Origin: Marinilabiliaceae bacterium UBA5488
GTDB taxonomy: Bacteria; Bacteroidota; Bacteroidia; Bacteroidales; Marinilabiliaceae
Reading direction: 5' to 3'
Length of the DNA: 64,000 nt
NCBI GenBank assembly: GCA_002427105.1
Contig: DIPM01000021.1
Span: 126,027 to 190,026, forward strand
The position numbers and the translations under genes are program-made. Every line of letters starts with the position of its first letter. Position 1 is the first letter of the stretch. The notes under the pieces were generated by a model, which saw only the letters and a list, made by a program, of their open reading frames with translations, did no database searches and was not told the origin of the DNA. This document shows positions 1 through 8,983 of the stretch, in pieces.

Positions 1-863
1 ATAAAAATATAATAGAGAACCTTACCGATCCCTTGCTGCACATCCTGCGCAATTCTATTGACCACGGTATCGAAAAGCCGGATGATCGTATCAAGGCAGG
101 AAAGGCACCCAAAGGAACAATCCTGTTTAAAGCCTTTCATTCGGGAGCAAATATAATTATCGAGATCTCTGACGATGGAACGGGCATAGACCCTGATTTT
201 ATCCGACAAAAAGCTATCGCCAGAGGCGTAATTGATGCAGATACTCAAATTGACGATAAAGAAGTACTGGATTTATTATTTGTAAGTGGCTTTAGCACCC
301 GCGACGTGGTGTCGGGAGTTTCGGGGCGCGGCGTAGGAATGGACGTTGTACGCAGAAGAATCGCCAATATCAGAGGCGAAGTATCTGTCGATTCTGAAAA
401 AGGTAAAGGAACAGTTATATCTATAAAATTGCCAATTACCCTTTCGATTATCGACGGCTTGCTGGTCGCTGTTGGCGATAACAAGTATGTTATACCTATC
501 TCTGCTATCGACAAGATTTACGCCCTGGAGCCCCAGGAGGTGAAACAGTCATTTAACAATGTGATAGTTATCGACAATCAGCAAAAACCCTACATTGACC
601 TGCGCAAGATTTTTCAAGCTCCCGAAAAGGAGAATGCTGAAATTGTCAGAATGATTATGATAAAAGCCGAAGAGAGGGTAACCGGAGTAATCGTAGATGA
701 TATTATCGGTGAGTATCAAACTGTTGTTAAGCCTTTAGGAAGATATCTTAAAAAACAGGAATATATTTCGGGGGCTTCAATTTTGGGTGATGGAACAATA
801 GCTTTAGTGGTTGACTCATCACGATTGATACAAAACCGAAGAAATAAAAAAGTAACAGCTTAG
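1..863 (+). CDS. cheA: Chemotaxis histidine kinase CheA, C-terminal part (truncated by window edge)
   Basis: This is the 3' part of CheA, the kinase that passes receptor signals to response regulators. The reading frame is open to the first codon at base 3, so the TTG at 33 is not the true start. Seen directly: the N-box (DPLLHILRNSIDHGIE), the ATP-lid motifs DDGTGID and GRGVGMDVV, then a C-terminal CheW-like P5 domain over roughly the last 140 residues. The phosphotransfer (P1) and dimerisation domains lie outside the window. Two CheW genes, cheR, cheD and cheB follow on the same strand with short gaps, so it heads or sits inside a chemotaxis operon. Confidence 0.95.
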   Translation, partial: KNIIENLTDPLLHILRNSIDHGIEKPDDRIKAGKAPKGTILFKAFHSGANIIIEISDDGTGIDPDFIRQKAIARGVIDADTQIDDKEVLDLLFVSGFSTRDVVSGVSGRGVGMDVVRRRIANIRGEVSVDSEKGKGTVISIKLPITLSIIDGLLVAVGDNKYVIPISAIDKIYALEPQEVKQSFNNVIVIDNQQKPYIDLRKIFQAPEKENAEIVRMIMIKAEERVTGVIVDDIIGEYQTVVKPLGRYLKKQEYISGASILGDGTIALVVDSSRLIQNRRNKKVTA

Positions 864-887
864 CAGCATATTAAACACCTTAATGAT

Positions 888-1340
888 ATGGAAGTAAACG
901 ATATAACATTGCTGTCATTCCAAATTCAGGAAGATAACTTCGCTGTAGATGCCATGCAGGTTATTCATATCCTTGAATTTGCTGCTAATAAGCTTACTGA
1001 AGTGCCTAACACGCCCGAATATATGATAGGTGTTATAAACTTGCACGGTAATATTATACCCGTGGTTGATATGCGTATCATTATGGAGAAGGAAGAGCTT
1101 AGTACCGGAACAGATGCATCAATTATAGTATTAGAACCCCTCGACCAGCAGGATGCCACAATTGGTTTCCTGGTAGATATGGTTAAGGAAGTGATTCAAA
1201 CTAAACGAGATCAACTGAGCGAGACAGTTTTGGAGGGAAAAAAGGGAATGATAGACTCTTATGAAGGGACTTTGGTTTACAACAAAGAGTTTATACATGT
1301 TATTGATATTAAAAATCTAATAGAGGTTATTGAAAAATAA
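888..1340 (+). CDS. cheW: CheW coupling protein
   Basis: The 150-residue protein is a single CheW domain, the scaffold that bridges receptors and CheA in the cytoplasmic array. Family features seen are the N-terminal strand FQIQEDNFAVDAMQVIHI, the YMIGVINLHGNIIPVVDMR core, and a C-terminal half ending in FIHVIDIKNLIEV. Length is normal for the family. It begins 24 bases after cheA and is followed by a second, divergent CheW-like gene, so the array may hold two kinds of coupler. Confidence 0.93.
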   Translation: MEVNDITLLSFQIQEDNFAVDAMQVIHILEFAANKLTEVPNTPEYMIGVINLHGNIIPVVDMRIIMEKEELSTGTDASIIVLEPLDQQDATIGFLVDMVKEVIQTKRDQLSETVLEGKKGMIDSYEGTLVYNKEFIHVIDIKNLIEVIEK

Positions 1341-1360
1341 CCGGAAAATGGAGTCAAATT

Positions 1361-1846
1361 ATGGCCGCAGAAATTAATTCATATCTCACTTTCAAGCTTA
1401 AGGAAGAAAGCTTTGGCTTAAATGTGGCCAAAGTTATGGAGATAAAGGAATATAAAAAACCACGCCCGATGCCCCAATCTTTATCGTTCGTGACCGGTGT
1501 TACCGAGTACAACGATGAAATAATTCCTATTATCGACGCCGGCCTTAAATTTGGGATGGATCCGGTAGAGATTACCCTCTCTACCTGCGCGATTATCCTC
1601 CAATTGGTTAGCAACACCCATGGCAAAACCTATCGTGTAGCTATTTTGGTGGATACGGTATCCGACGTGTTTGAATCCGGAGAAGAAGATATTAAGCCAA
1701 TATCCGATGATTACAGTCCGGAGTATATTGCAGGTACCTATACTTATGAAGATAAATTCGTTTACATATTGAATGCCGATAATATTTTTAATCAAAAGGA
1801 AGTAATTCATATTTTGGATATTCTCGATAAAACCGGGAAAAAATAA
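1361..1846 (+). CDS. Second CheW-like coupling protein
   Basis: The 161-residue protein is a second single CheW domain. It shows SYLTFKLKEESFGLNVAKV at the N-terminus, FVTGVTEYNDEIIPIIDAG in the core and KFVYILNADNIF near the end. It is clearly diverged from the first CheW: the usual V-I-N-L-R/H-G core is V-T-E-Y-N-D here. It has no receiver domain, so it is not CheV. Position between cheW and cheR argues for a role in the same signalling complex. It may couple a different receptor class; that is inference. Confidence 0.88.
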   Translation: MAAEINSYLTFKLKEESFGLNVAKVMEIKEYKKPRPMPQSLSFVTGVTEYNDEIIPIIDAGLKFGMDPVEITLSTCAIILQLVSNTHGKTYRVAILVDTVSDVFESGEEDIKPISDDYSPEYIAGTYTYEDKFVYILNADNIFNQKEVIHILDILDKTGKK

Positions 1847-1864
1847 AGAGTTGTCAGTTGTACA

Positions 1865-2740
1865 ATGAGTAAGGAAGAACAACATATTAAACAAGAAAGC
1901 GGACTCGAGTGCTTTAAAGCCGAACTAACTGAAAAGGATTTTGGTGTTTTTAGTAAGTTCATATACTCCGAGTATGGCATAAAAATGCCACCCGTTAAAA
2001 GAATCATGCTTCAGGGGCGCCTCTTACGACGCATCAGGGAGCTAAAGATGAACTCTTACTCGGAGTATAAAGATTACTTTTTCAGCAAAGAAGGCCAGGA
2101 AAAGGAACTACTTCACTTTTTAAACGTAGTTACAACCAACAAGACGGATTTTTTCAGGGAATCGGTTCATTTTATTTTCCTGAATGAAAATGTTTTGCCT
2201 AATTATATTGAAAATAAAAACAACGGTGTCTTTAAAGTATGGAGCGCCGGCTGTTCAAGCGGTGAAGAACCATACACGATTTCGATTGTGCTTAATGATT
2301 TTGCATTGAACCGACCTAACTTCAAATTTTCTATTTTGGGAACAGATATTTCAACTCAAATGCTCGAGCGCGCTGCAAAAGGCGTATATCAGGCCAGTAG
2401 AGTGGAGTCTATACCTTATGAATTGAAGAGACGCTATTTCCTGAAAAGCAAAGACACTTCCAACCCCACGGTTAGAGTGAGTCCGCAGCTTCAGAAAAAT
2501 TTGTCCTTGAATTATTTGAACCTTATGGACTCTGTTTACGGAGTGAATGACCAATTTGACGTCATTTTTTGCCGTAATGTATTAATATACTTTGACCGAA
2601 ACACCCAGGAGAAGGTGATAAACAAACTTTGTTACCATCTCAAAAAAGGAGGGCATTTTTTTATAGGACACTCTGAGTCGCTATCAGGCATGAATGTCCC
2701 GCTAAAGCATATTAAACCGACAATTTTTGAAAAATTATAA
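1865..2740 (+). CDS. cheR: CheR protein-glutamate methyltransferase
   Basis: CheR transfers methyl groups from S-adenosylmethionine to receptor glutamates during adaptation. The 291-residue protein has the N-terminal helical domain and the catalytic domain with the SAM-binding loop SAGCSSGEE (residues 127-135), LGTDIS, and the conserved FCRNVLIYFD. The C-terminus GHSESLSG also fits. Length is normal. It is the first of three CheR-family genes in this cluster and the one closest to the standard chemotaxis genes. No conventional methyl-accepting receptor is present in the window, so its substrate is not obvious. Confidence 0.95.
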   Translation: MSKEEQHIKQESGLECFKAELTEKDFGVFSKFIYSEYGIKMPPVKRIMLQGRLLRRIRELKMNSYSEYKDYFFSKEGQEKELLHFLNVVTTNKTDFFRESVHFIFLNENVLPNYIENKNNGVFKVWSAGCSSGEEPYTISIVLNDFALNRPNFKFSILGTDISTQMLERAAKGVYQASRVESIPYELKRRYFLKSKDTSNPTVRVSPQLQKNLSLNYLNLMDSVYGVNDQFDVIFCRNVLIYFDRNTQEKVINKLCYHLKKGGHFFIGHSESLSGMNVPLKHIKPTIFEKL

Positions 2741-2772
2741 ACAATAGAGGGAGTATCAATAACTTTTAGATT

Positions 2773-3672
2773 ATGACGAACATTTCGGACAGACAGTTAA
2801 TAAAGGAAATTAGGGATCGGCTTGCAGACCGAAGTAAATTTGAACGTGAGATTAATTCACTCTCGCTGGAGTTACAAGAAGTAACAAAGCGTTATAAAGA
2901 GTCTGAATCTCTGAAAAGTCATTTTATTTCCAATATTTCCAATGAGATAGTAAACCCATTTACCTCCATCCTTGGTCTTTCAAAGGCAATTTTGTCAGTG
3001 GAAAAGAACGATTGGAAGAAGGTTGTTTCAATGGTGGCTCTTATCCACAGCGAAGCCTTTAATCTGGATTTCCAACTTAAGAATATTTTTGTGGCTGCAA
3101 AAATTGAGGCTGGAGAAGTGGTGCCCAACATTGCCAAGGTCAATATTCGTAACGTTATCCAAACTATAATTGATTCTTTCAGCCTGGTGGCTCGAAAAAT
3201 GGCCATAGAAATAGTTTTCAATTTCGATATCGAATATGGTTTCGGCAAAAATTTCTATTTCAAAACTGACAGCGAAAAAATTAAGCTTATCGTTAGCAAT
3301 ATGCTTAATAACGCACTGAAGTATAGCTATAAAGACAGCAAAGTGATTTTGACGGTTACCGTTGACGAAGATTTCCTGACAATTGCTATTCAGGACTTCG
3401 GTACCGGTATTTCTGAAAAAAATCAAAAAATTATATTCGAACGATTCAAACGACTCGATTCAGGAATTAATTCACTTAATAGAGGTCACGGATTGGGATT
3501 ATCTATTTCCAAAGCTCTATTAGATGTCTTGGGCGGTTCGATTGAAATAGACAGCCGAAAAGGAGAAGGTTCAACTTTTACATTACATATTCCGGAAGCA
3601 AAAAATGTGGTGGAAGGATTTAGCGGAGAAGGTAACGACATCTTCTTTGATGGTGATGATGAGATTTTTTAA
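2773..3672 (+). CDS. Histidine-kinase-like protein lacking the phospho-acceptor histidine
   Basis: The 299-residue protein has an N-terminal coiled coil, a HisKA-like dimerisation helix and an HATPase domain, but no membrane segment or sensor domain. The ATPase motifs are complete: N-box NMLNNALKYS, G1 DFGTGIS, F-box IFERFKR and G2 GHGLGLSIS. The H-box reads SNISNEIVNPF, with Asn at residue 57 (codon AAT at 2941) where kinases of this class have His. It therefore probably cannot autophosphorylate in the normal way. Lying between cheR and cheD, it may be an ATP-binding scaffold or phosphatase-type modulator; that is inference. Confidence 0.82.
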   Translation: MTNISDRQLIKEIRDRLADRSKFEREINSLSLELQEVTKRYKESESLKSHFISNISNEIVNPFTSILGLSKAILSVEKNDWKKVVSMVALIHSEAFNLDFQLKNIFVAAKIEAGEVVPNIAKVNIRNVIQTIIDSFSLVARKMAIEIVFNFDIEYGFGKNFYFKTDSEKIKLIVSNMLNNALKYSYKDSKVILTVTVDEDFLTIAIQDFGTGISEKNQKIIFERFKRLDSGINSLNRGHGLGLSISKALLDVLGGSIEIDSRKGEGSTFTLHIPEAKNVVEGFSGEGNDIFFDGDDEIF

Positions 3673-3681
3673 GGAATAAAG

Positions 3682-4152
3682 ATGGATCAATATTTACAGC
3701 ACTTTTTGTATCCTTCAACTTTGTTCGCCAGTAAAGATTCCTATGTGGTTAAAACTATACTTGGATCGTGTGTGGCTATTTGCTTGTGGGATCCTGTTGC
3801 CAAGATTGGAGGCATAAACCACTATATGCTACCAAACTGGAACGGGAACGATTTGGCATCGCCCAAGTATGGTAATATTGCTATAGAAAAACTGATCGAA
3901 CGTATGTTGCAATTGGGTTCCAGATACGAAAACCTTCAGGCAAAGATCTTCGGAGGAGGTGACTTGATTGCCGTGGATAGGAGCGCTATGCTTATTGGGG
4001 AGCGAAATATCCGCGTGGCAAGAATGATGCTGGAGGAGAAAAAGATTCCGATTGTGGCTTCAAGTACAGGTGGTAAAAAGGGCAGAAAAATACTGTTTTT
4101 TACAAATACCGGAGAAGTAAGACATAAATTTATAGATAAGCAGGTAAGATAA
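3682..4152 (+). CDS. cheD: CheD chemoreceptor glutamine deamidase
   Basis: CheD deamidates receptor glutamines to glutamates and, in other bacteria, works with CheC. The 156-residue protein carries the catalytic Cys30 in LGSCVAICLWDP, the catalytic His47 in GGINHYMLP, and the C-terminal SSTGGKKGRKILFFTNTGE block. Length is typical. It starts ten bases after the kinase-like gene, implying co-transcription. A 120-bp gap, long for this operon, separates it from cheB and contains a small hairpin. Confidence 0.94.
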   Translation: MDQYLQHFLYPSTLFASKDSYVVKTILGSCVAICLWDPVAKIGGINHYMLPNWNGNDLASPKYGNIAIEKLIERMLQLGSRYENLQAKIFGGGDLIAVDRSAMLIGERNIRVARMMLEEKKIPIVASSTGGKKGRKILFFTNTGEVRHKFIDKQVR

Positions 4153-4202
4153 ATTTCCTGCCCGATTTGTACGATCTTTCCCTTAAGCGGGAGCATATAT
4201 TA

Positions 4203-4220
4203 AAAGCGCTTAGGCGCTTT
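4203..4220 (+). other. Small hairpin between cheD and cheB
   Basis: A perfect 7-bp inverted repeat, AAAGCGC and GCGCTTT, brackets the 4-nt loop TTAG. No T-tract follows, so it does not look like a standard terminator. It lies in the widest gap of the front half of the operon and could mark an mRNA processing or attenuation point. Nothing in the sequence proves a function. Confidence 0.35.
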
Positions 4221-4272
4221 GCGGCATTAACTGTCGCAATAATTAAATATTATAATATTATTCCAGCAATTC

Positions 4273-5352
4273 ATGGACAAAAAGATTCAGGTATTAGTTG
4301 TTGATGACTCGGCCGTGGTAAGACAAAGCCTTACAGCTATTCTTGAGTCAGACCCCCAAATCGAGGTTATGGGTACCGCTGCCGATCCATTAATTGCTGT
4401 TAAAAAGATTATGAAGCAGATTCCCGATGTGATTACCCTCGACATCGAGATGCCGCGAATGAACGGCCTTACATTTCTGCGGAAAATTATGTCCCAACAC
4501 CCAATACCCGTTGTTGTAATTTCATCCCTTACCCAGGAAGGAACAGAAGTAGCCATGAAAGCGCTCGAGTATGGTGCTTCAGAAATCATCGGCAAACCTG
4601 CAATGAACGCCGCCCAGTTCTTTCATGATTCCAAAATAACAATTTGCGATGCCGTAAAGGCAGCCTCCCAGGCTAAGCTGTCACGTCTGAAAATTAGCTC
4701 AACCCCACAAGCAACCGTCGTAAAGCCAAAATATTCGGCAGATATAATGCTTGAAAGGGGCTCACTCTTGAGTCGTATCGTCGATACCGAAAAAATTATT
4801 GTACTGGGAGCATCTACCGGAGGCACTGAGGCTATTCGCCTGCTTTTAAAATCTCTCCCTCCCAGAATGCCCGGAATTGCTATTGTGCAGCATATGCCCG
4901 AAGGCTTCACCCGTTCATTTGCCAACAGCCTTAACAACAACTCCGAATTGGAAGTTAAAGAGGCCGAAGATGGCGATAGATTATACCAGGGACGAGTGCT
5001 GATAGCTCCCGGAAATTATCATATGCTTTTGAAAAGAATAGGAAAAGAGTATTCCGTAGAAGTGAAAAAGGGACCACTGGTTAATCGACACCGACCTTCA
5101 GTGGATGTTTTGTTTCGCTCGGCAGCCAGATATGCCGGACAAAATGCTACAGGAATTCTACTTACCGGAATGGGGGCTGACGGAGCCAAAGGTCTGCTCG
5201 AGCTAAAAGAGGCAGGAGCCCTTACCGTGGCTCAAGACCAAGCCTCTTCTGTTGTGTATGGAATGCCTAAAGAAGCGGCCAAGCTGGGTGCGGCCAGCGA
5301 AATACTCGGTATTGATGAGCTCGCACCTTACTTGATAAAACACTTCTTTTAA
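4273..5352 (+). CDS. cheB: CheB receptor methylesterase / deamidase with receiver domain
   Basis: CheB removes receptor methyl groups when its receiver is phosphorylated by CheA. The 359-residue protein has a full receiver domain (phospho-acceptor Asp57 in TLDIEMPRMNG, Lys in IGKPA), a linker, and an esterase domain with the catalytic triad Ser181 (GASTGG), His207 (QHMPEGF) and Asp303 (TGMGADGA). All key residues are present. With CheA, CheW, CheR and CheD it completes an adaptation set. The same cluster also carries a shorter CheB without a receiver. Confidence 0.96.
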   Translation: MDKKIQVLVVDDSAVVRQSLTAILESDPQIEVMGTAADPLIAVKKIMKQIPDVITLDIEMPRMNGLTFLRKIMSQHPIPVVVISSLTQEGTEVAMKALEYGASEIIGKPAMNAAQFFHDSKITICDAVKAASQAKLSRLKISSTPQATVVKPKYSADIMLERGSLLSRIVDTEKIIVLGASTGGTEAIRLLLKSLPPRMPGIAIVQHMPEGFTRSFANSLNNNSELEVKEAEDGDRLYQGRVLIAPGNYHMLLKRIGKEYSVEVKKGPLVNRHRPSVDVLFRSAARYAGQNATGILLTGMGADGAKGLLELKEAGALTVAQDQASSVVYGMPKEAAKLGAASEILGIDELAPYLIKHFF

Positions 5353-5393
5353 TTATCTTTATTATAACGGCAACCAAGATAAAACCAGAAAAA

Positions 5394-7271
5394 ATGAAGA
5401 AGATCGACAATAAAGCACTTATTTCTAAATCAACACTGTTGGGAGCAACCGTTGGTTTAATATCTGCCGTACTTATTATTCTTTTGAGCTTTGACGCCCC
5501 TGTGATTAAACAGACTCAAGGCGGTCTGCGCGACCTCTTCTTTCACTTTCCCGGGCTTTGGGCGGTGGTCTTGCTCCCCTTTATCTTTGCTGTACTTTGT
5601 TACCACATCTCGAAAAAAATCTCGGCAATTATTAATAAACAGGCCAATCGCCTCAAGAAAGAAGCTGGACGTACCAAAATGGTTCTTTCTTTTATTGAGA
5701 ACCTGAGACAGGATAAGCTTGATGTGCCATCTAGCAACCGTCAAAAAAATGACCCAACAAGCAAAGCCCTGCTAAGGCTTCGCGATTATATGATAAAAAG
5801 CAAAGCTGAACAGGAAAAACGAAGAATTGAGGAAGAACAACGTAACTGGGTAGCCCACGGCTTGGCACAATTTGGAGAAATACTTCGCAAATCAAACGAT
5901 AATCTCGAAGAATTATCCTATGAAATCACCCGATACCTGGTGAGTTACCTAAAGGTTAACCAGGGCGGGGTCTATCTGCTTAACGAAACTAAAAACGGCG
6001 ATAAGTACTTCGAGCTTACGGCATGTATTGCTTTCGACAGAAGAAAATATGCCGACAAGATAATCAACTGGAGTGAAGGTCTAATTGGTCGCTGCGGCCT
6101 TGAAAAAGAAACGATATTATTGACGGATGTACCCGATAACTATATCAATATTACTTCAGGACTCGGAGAGGCTAACCCGGGAACTATCCTAATCGTGCCG
6201 CTTAAAACAAATGATGAACTCTACGGGGTTATCGAACTGGCCGCTTTTCAAGTTCTTCAGCCCTTCGAGGTGGAATTGGTCGAAAAATCTGCTGAAAGCA
6301 TCGCTTCAACCATAGCAACCGTTAAAACCAATATTCAAACTAATAAGCTGTTGCGCGAAACTCAAATACAGGCCGAAAAAATGTCGCAACAGGAAGAAGA
6401 ACTCAGACAGAACCTCGAAGAAATGCGAGCAACCCAAGAGGAGAGCGACCGCCGCGAAATAGAACGTAAAGGCATACTTGACGCTATTGGACATGCTGCA
6501 ATATCATGCGAATTTGATACCTCAGGCAACCTCTTATCGGTCAACGACAACTTCCTTAGCACTTTCAAATATCGACCCGAAGAAGTAGAGGGACAAAATC
6601 TCAAGATTTTCTTCTTTAAAGATGATGTTGGCGAACTGGATAGAATACTGGCCGACTTGCAGAGCGGCAAAAATTTCCGGGGACGGGTCAGAAGACGTAC
6701 TAAACCCGGCAACGAAATATACCTCCTTTCGACCTACAGCCCCGTAGTTGACCACAATGGAGAGATAATAAAAATATTAAGCCTCGAAAACGATGTAACA
6801 GAAACAGTTAAAATGGAAGAGGCTCTTAAGCACTCGAAAGATGAACTGGGAAGAATGCTTGAAGATGCCCGTAACGAGGTTAAAGCTCAGTTTGCTGAGG
6901 TGGAAGCCGTCAAGATTCGTAACGAAAAGACTCTTGAAGGAGCTTTGGATGCCATAATTTCTATTAATAATGATGGCGTTGTAGATTTCTTTAATGCAGC
7001 TGCCGAAAAACTCTGGGGTTATAATAGAGAAGAGGTCCTTGGCAATGAAGTAAATATGTTGTTCTCCAAAGAAACAGTGAAAACCAATGAGTTTGTTGCA
7101 GCATTTGTTTCTAAAGAACAAGCAAAAATTGTGGGCGAACGCCGTGAAATACCTATCAGAAACAAGTATGGAGAAGACGTTTCTGTACTTATTCTTCTCT
7201 CGGAAGCCAAAGTGGGAGAAGAATATTCACACACAGCATTTATTCAAAACATAGAAGTGGAACTCTTCTAA
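5394..7271 (+). CDS. Membrane GAF-PAS-PAS sensor protein, candidate receptor of the cluster
   Basis: The 625-residue protein has two membrane helices (about 14-33 and 52-72) with a short periplasmic loop, a coiled coil, a GAF domain (about 160-305), a Glu-rich coiled coil with EEELRQNLEEMRATQEE at 334-350, and two PAS domains (about 365-480 and 510-625). There is no kinase, cyclase or classical MCP signalling domain. The same TM-TM-GAF-coiled-coil layout, with the motif at almost the same residue number, occurs in the SpoIIE phosphatase gene downstream. Placed between cheB and a second cheR, it is the best candidate in the window for a non-canonical receptor. That role is inference. Confidence 0.85.
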   Translation: MKKIDNKALISKSTLLGATVGLISAVLIILLSFDAPVIKQTQGGLRDLFFHFPGLWAVVLLPFIFAVLCYHISKKISAIINKQANRLKKEAGRTKMVLSFIENLRQDKLDVPSSNRQKNDPTSKALLRLRDYMIKSKAEQEKRRIEEEQRNWVAHGLAQFGEILRKSNDNLEELSYEITRYLVSYLKVNQGGVYLLNETKNGDKYFELTACIAFDRRKYADKIINWSEGLIGRCGLEKETILLTDVPDNYINITSGLGEANPGTILIVPLKTNDELYGVIELAAFQVLQPFEVELVEKSAESIASTIATVKTNIQTNKLLRETQIQAEKMSQQEEELRQNLEEMRATQEESDRREIERKGILDAIGHAAISCEFDTSGNLLSVNDNFLSTFKYRPEEVEGQNLKIFFFKDDVGELDRILADLQSGKNFRGRVRRRTKPGNEIYLLSTYSPVVDHNGEIIKILSLENDVTETVKMEEALKHSKDELGRMLEDARNEVKAQFAEVEAVKIRNEKTLEGALDAIISINNDGVVDFFNAAAEKLWGYNREEVLGNEVNMLFSKETVKTNEFVAAFVSKEQAKIVGERREIPIRNKYGEDVSVLILLSEAKVGEEYSHTAFIQNIEVELF

Positions 7272-7289
7272 ACTAAAATAACCTTAAGT

Positions 7290-8138
7290 ATGCAGGATAA
7301 AGAGAGGGAATCGACATACAAGGAGTATCTGCAAGTTCTTAAGGAATGCTCACCCTACGATTTTAGCGAATATTCCGATAATTCTATCGACCGACGTATT
7401 CAAAAGGTGATGCAGGACTATAATTTGGATATGGGGGGACTGATTCATAAAACAAAAACAAACCCCCAGTTTGTCGAACAAGTCGTTGAAGCTATAACGG
7501 TAAATACCACAGAACTATTCCGTGATCCGGAGGTCTGGAACTATCTGCGCGTAAAGCTTCTGCCCGGGTTTAAAAACAGACCCAAGATAAATATATGGCA
7601 CGCAGGATGCTCAAGCGGTCAGGAGGTATATTCCTTGATGGTGCTGCTTGATCATCTCAATCTTTTAGACAGATGTGAGATTTTTGCTACTGATATAAGC
7701 AAAAAAGCCCTGGAAAGTGCAAAAACCGGACAGTACAGATATAGCTATAACTACGGAAAATATCTTGAGAATTTCAAAGCTTCATTTGATGAAGATAAGG
7801 CACCTGATTTTGACAAATATTTCAAGGCCGATGAGGCAAATGATACAATCTCTGTAAATCCTGACTTCCTTAAGAAGGTAAAGTTTGTGAAGCATGACCT
7901 GGTTAAGGGAGAACTCCCTTTTTATAATCGTGTTGACTTATTATTCTGCCGAAATGTGCTGATATATTTCAACTCCAATTTACAGGCGAAAATTGTTCAG
8001 AGGCTGCACGACCGCCTCTTCCCGGGTGGCTCGCTTATTTTAGGCTCCCACGAAACTATTTCCGGGTTTTTAAATACTAAATTTACAAAGAAGGGTCCTG
8101 TTTACACACGATCGGATGCCTTTCATTTTAAATATTAA
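7290..8138 (+). CDS. cheR: Second CheR-family methyltransferase
   Basis: The 282-residue protein is an apparently active CheR. It has TTELFRDPEVW, the SAM-binding loop HAGCSSGQE (residues 104-112), FATDIS and LLFCRNVLIYFN, and it ends with GSHETISGF. It begins 18 bases after the GAF-PAS-PAS sensor gene. It is followed by a degenerate CheR-like gene and a CheB domain gene, so it appears to belong to a second adaptation module distinct from the cheA-proximal one. Confidence 0.93.
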   Translation: MQDKERESTYKEYLQVLKECSPYDFSEYSDNSIDRRIQKVMQDYNLDMGGLIHKTKTNPQFVEQVVEAITVNTTELFRDPEVWNYLRVKLLPGFKNRPKINIWHAGCSSGQEVYSLMVLLDHLNLLDRCEIFATDISKKALESAKTGQYRYSYNYGKYLENFKASFDEDKAPDFDKYFKADEANDTISVNPDFLKKVKFVKHDLVKGELPFYNRVDLLFCRNVLIYFNSNLQAKIVQRLHDRLFPGGSLILGSHETISGFLNTKFTKKGPVYTRSDAFHFKY

Positions 8139-8149
8139 TAGAAGCTGAA

Positions 8150-8983
8150 GTGGATTTGGGAATTAACGATATAAAAGAAATTACATCAGCCATGTCAGAT
8201 TATCCTGACATGGACTATTCTAATTATTCTATGTCGTTCCTGAAAAGAAGATTATCTTACGCTTTTGCCCTGCTTAACCTCAGGCGTCTGAATCAGCTTC
8301 CCGAAAGGCTGAAAGACCCGAACTTCAGAGATAAGTTGATTTCAAACCTTTCGGTGGATGCAACTGAAATGTTCCGGGACCCGGCAGTCTGGAGGCTAAT
8401 ACGCGACAAGGTATTAAGCGATATGCCTAAAGAGTCTGAAAAAATTTGGTTCCCGGCAGAAGCAAATGGAGCAGAAGTTTTTTCATTATCCATAATTTTG
8501 CACGAGAGCAGTTTAACAGATAATTACAAACTTATATGCCAATCGCCCTCTATTATTCGCTGTAACAGTATTAATGATGGTGCCATTAGCGCCGGGAATA
8601 ACGAAATAAACCAAACCAACTATAAGCGCCTGGAAAATCAAAACGCTTACAACAGCTATTTTGAAACAGCAGATGGGCAAATCAATCTTTTACCTTATTA
8701 TAGACGAAATATTGAATGCCTCAATGAATGCTTCCTGTCCAAACCCTTAGCCGAAAACTCTGCTGCCCTTATTATGTTCAGGAATATATCCTTATATTAC
8801 AACCATAAGCTAACTAAAACGGCATTCCGCCTGCTGACTAAAGCTCTTGTTAAGGGAGGCTATCTGGTAATTGGAATAAAAGAAAGACTGCCCGAAGATT
8901 TGATAGATGAGTTTGAAGTAATTGATGCTAATGAAAATATATATAGAAAAACGACAACTATAAATAGTAGAAACCATGCATGA
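8150..8983 (+). CDS. Degenerate CheR-like protein, probably catalytically dead
   Basis: The 277-residue protein uses GTG as start, 11 bases after the preceding cheR. Its N-terminal half still aligns by eye with that CheR (VDATEMFRDPAVWRLIRDKV against TVNTTELFRDPEVWNYLR). The SAM-binding loop has become WFPAEANGAEV (residues 100-110), the TDIS motif is gone, and FCRNVLIYF has become MFRNISLYY. The frame is open along its full length and overlaps the next gene by 8 bp, so it looks like a maintained pseudo-enzyme rather than decaying DNA. It could bind the active CheR or the methylation substrate; that is inference. Confidence 0.8.
   Translation: MDLGINDIKEITSAMSDYPDMDYSNYSMSFLKRRLSYAFALLNLRRLNQLPERLKDPNFRDKLISNLSVDATEMFRDPAVWRLIRDKVLSDMPKESEKIWFPAEANGAEVFSLSIILHESSLTDNYKLICQSPSIIRCNSINDGAISAGNNEINQTNYKRLENQNAYNSYFETADGQINLLPYYRRNIECLNECFLSKPLAENSAALIMFRNISLYYNHKLTKTAFRLLTKALVKGGYLVIGIKERLPEDLIDEFEVIDANENIYRKTTTINSRNHA

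Noticed and set aside
8150..8983. Calling the degenerate CheR gene a pseudogene
   Set aside because: The frame is open over its full length, it overlaps the next gene and no frameshift or internal stop is seen. A maintained pseudo-enzyme fits better.
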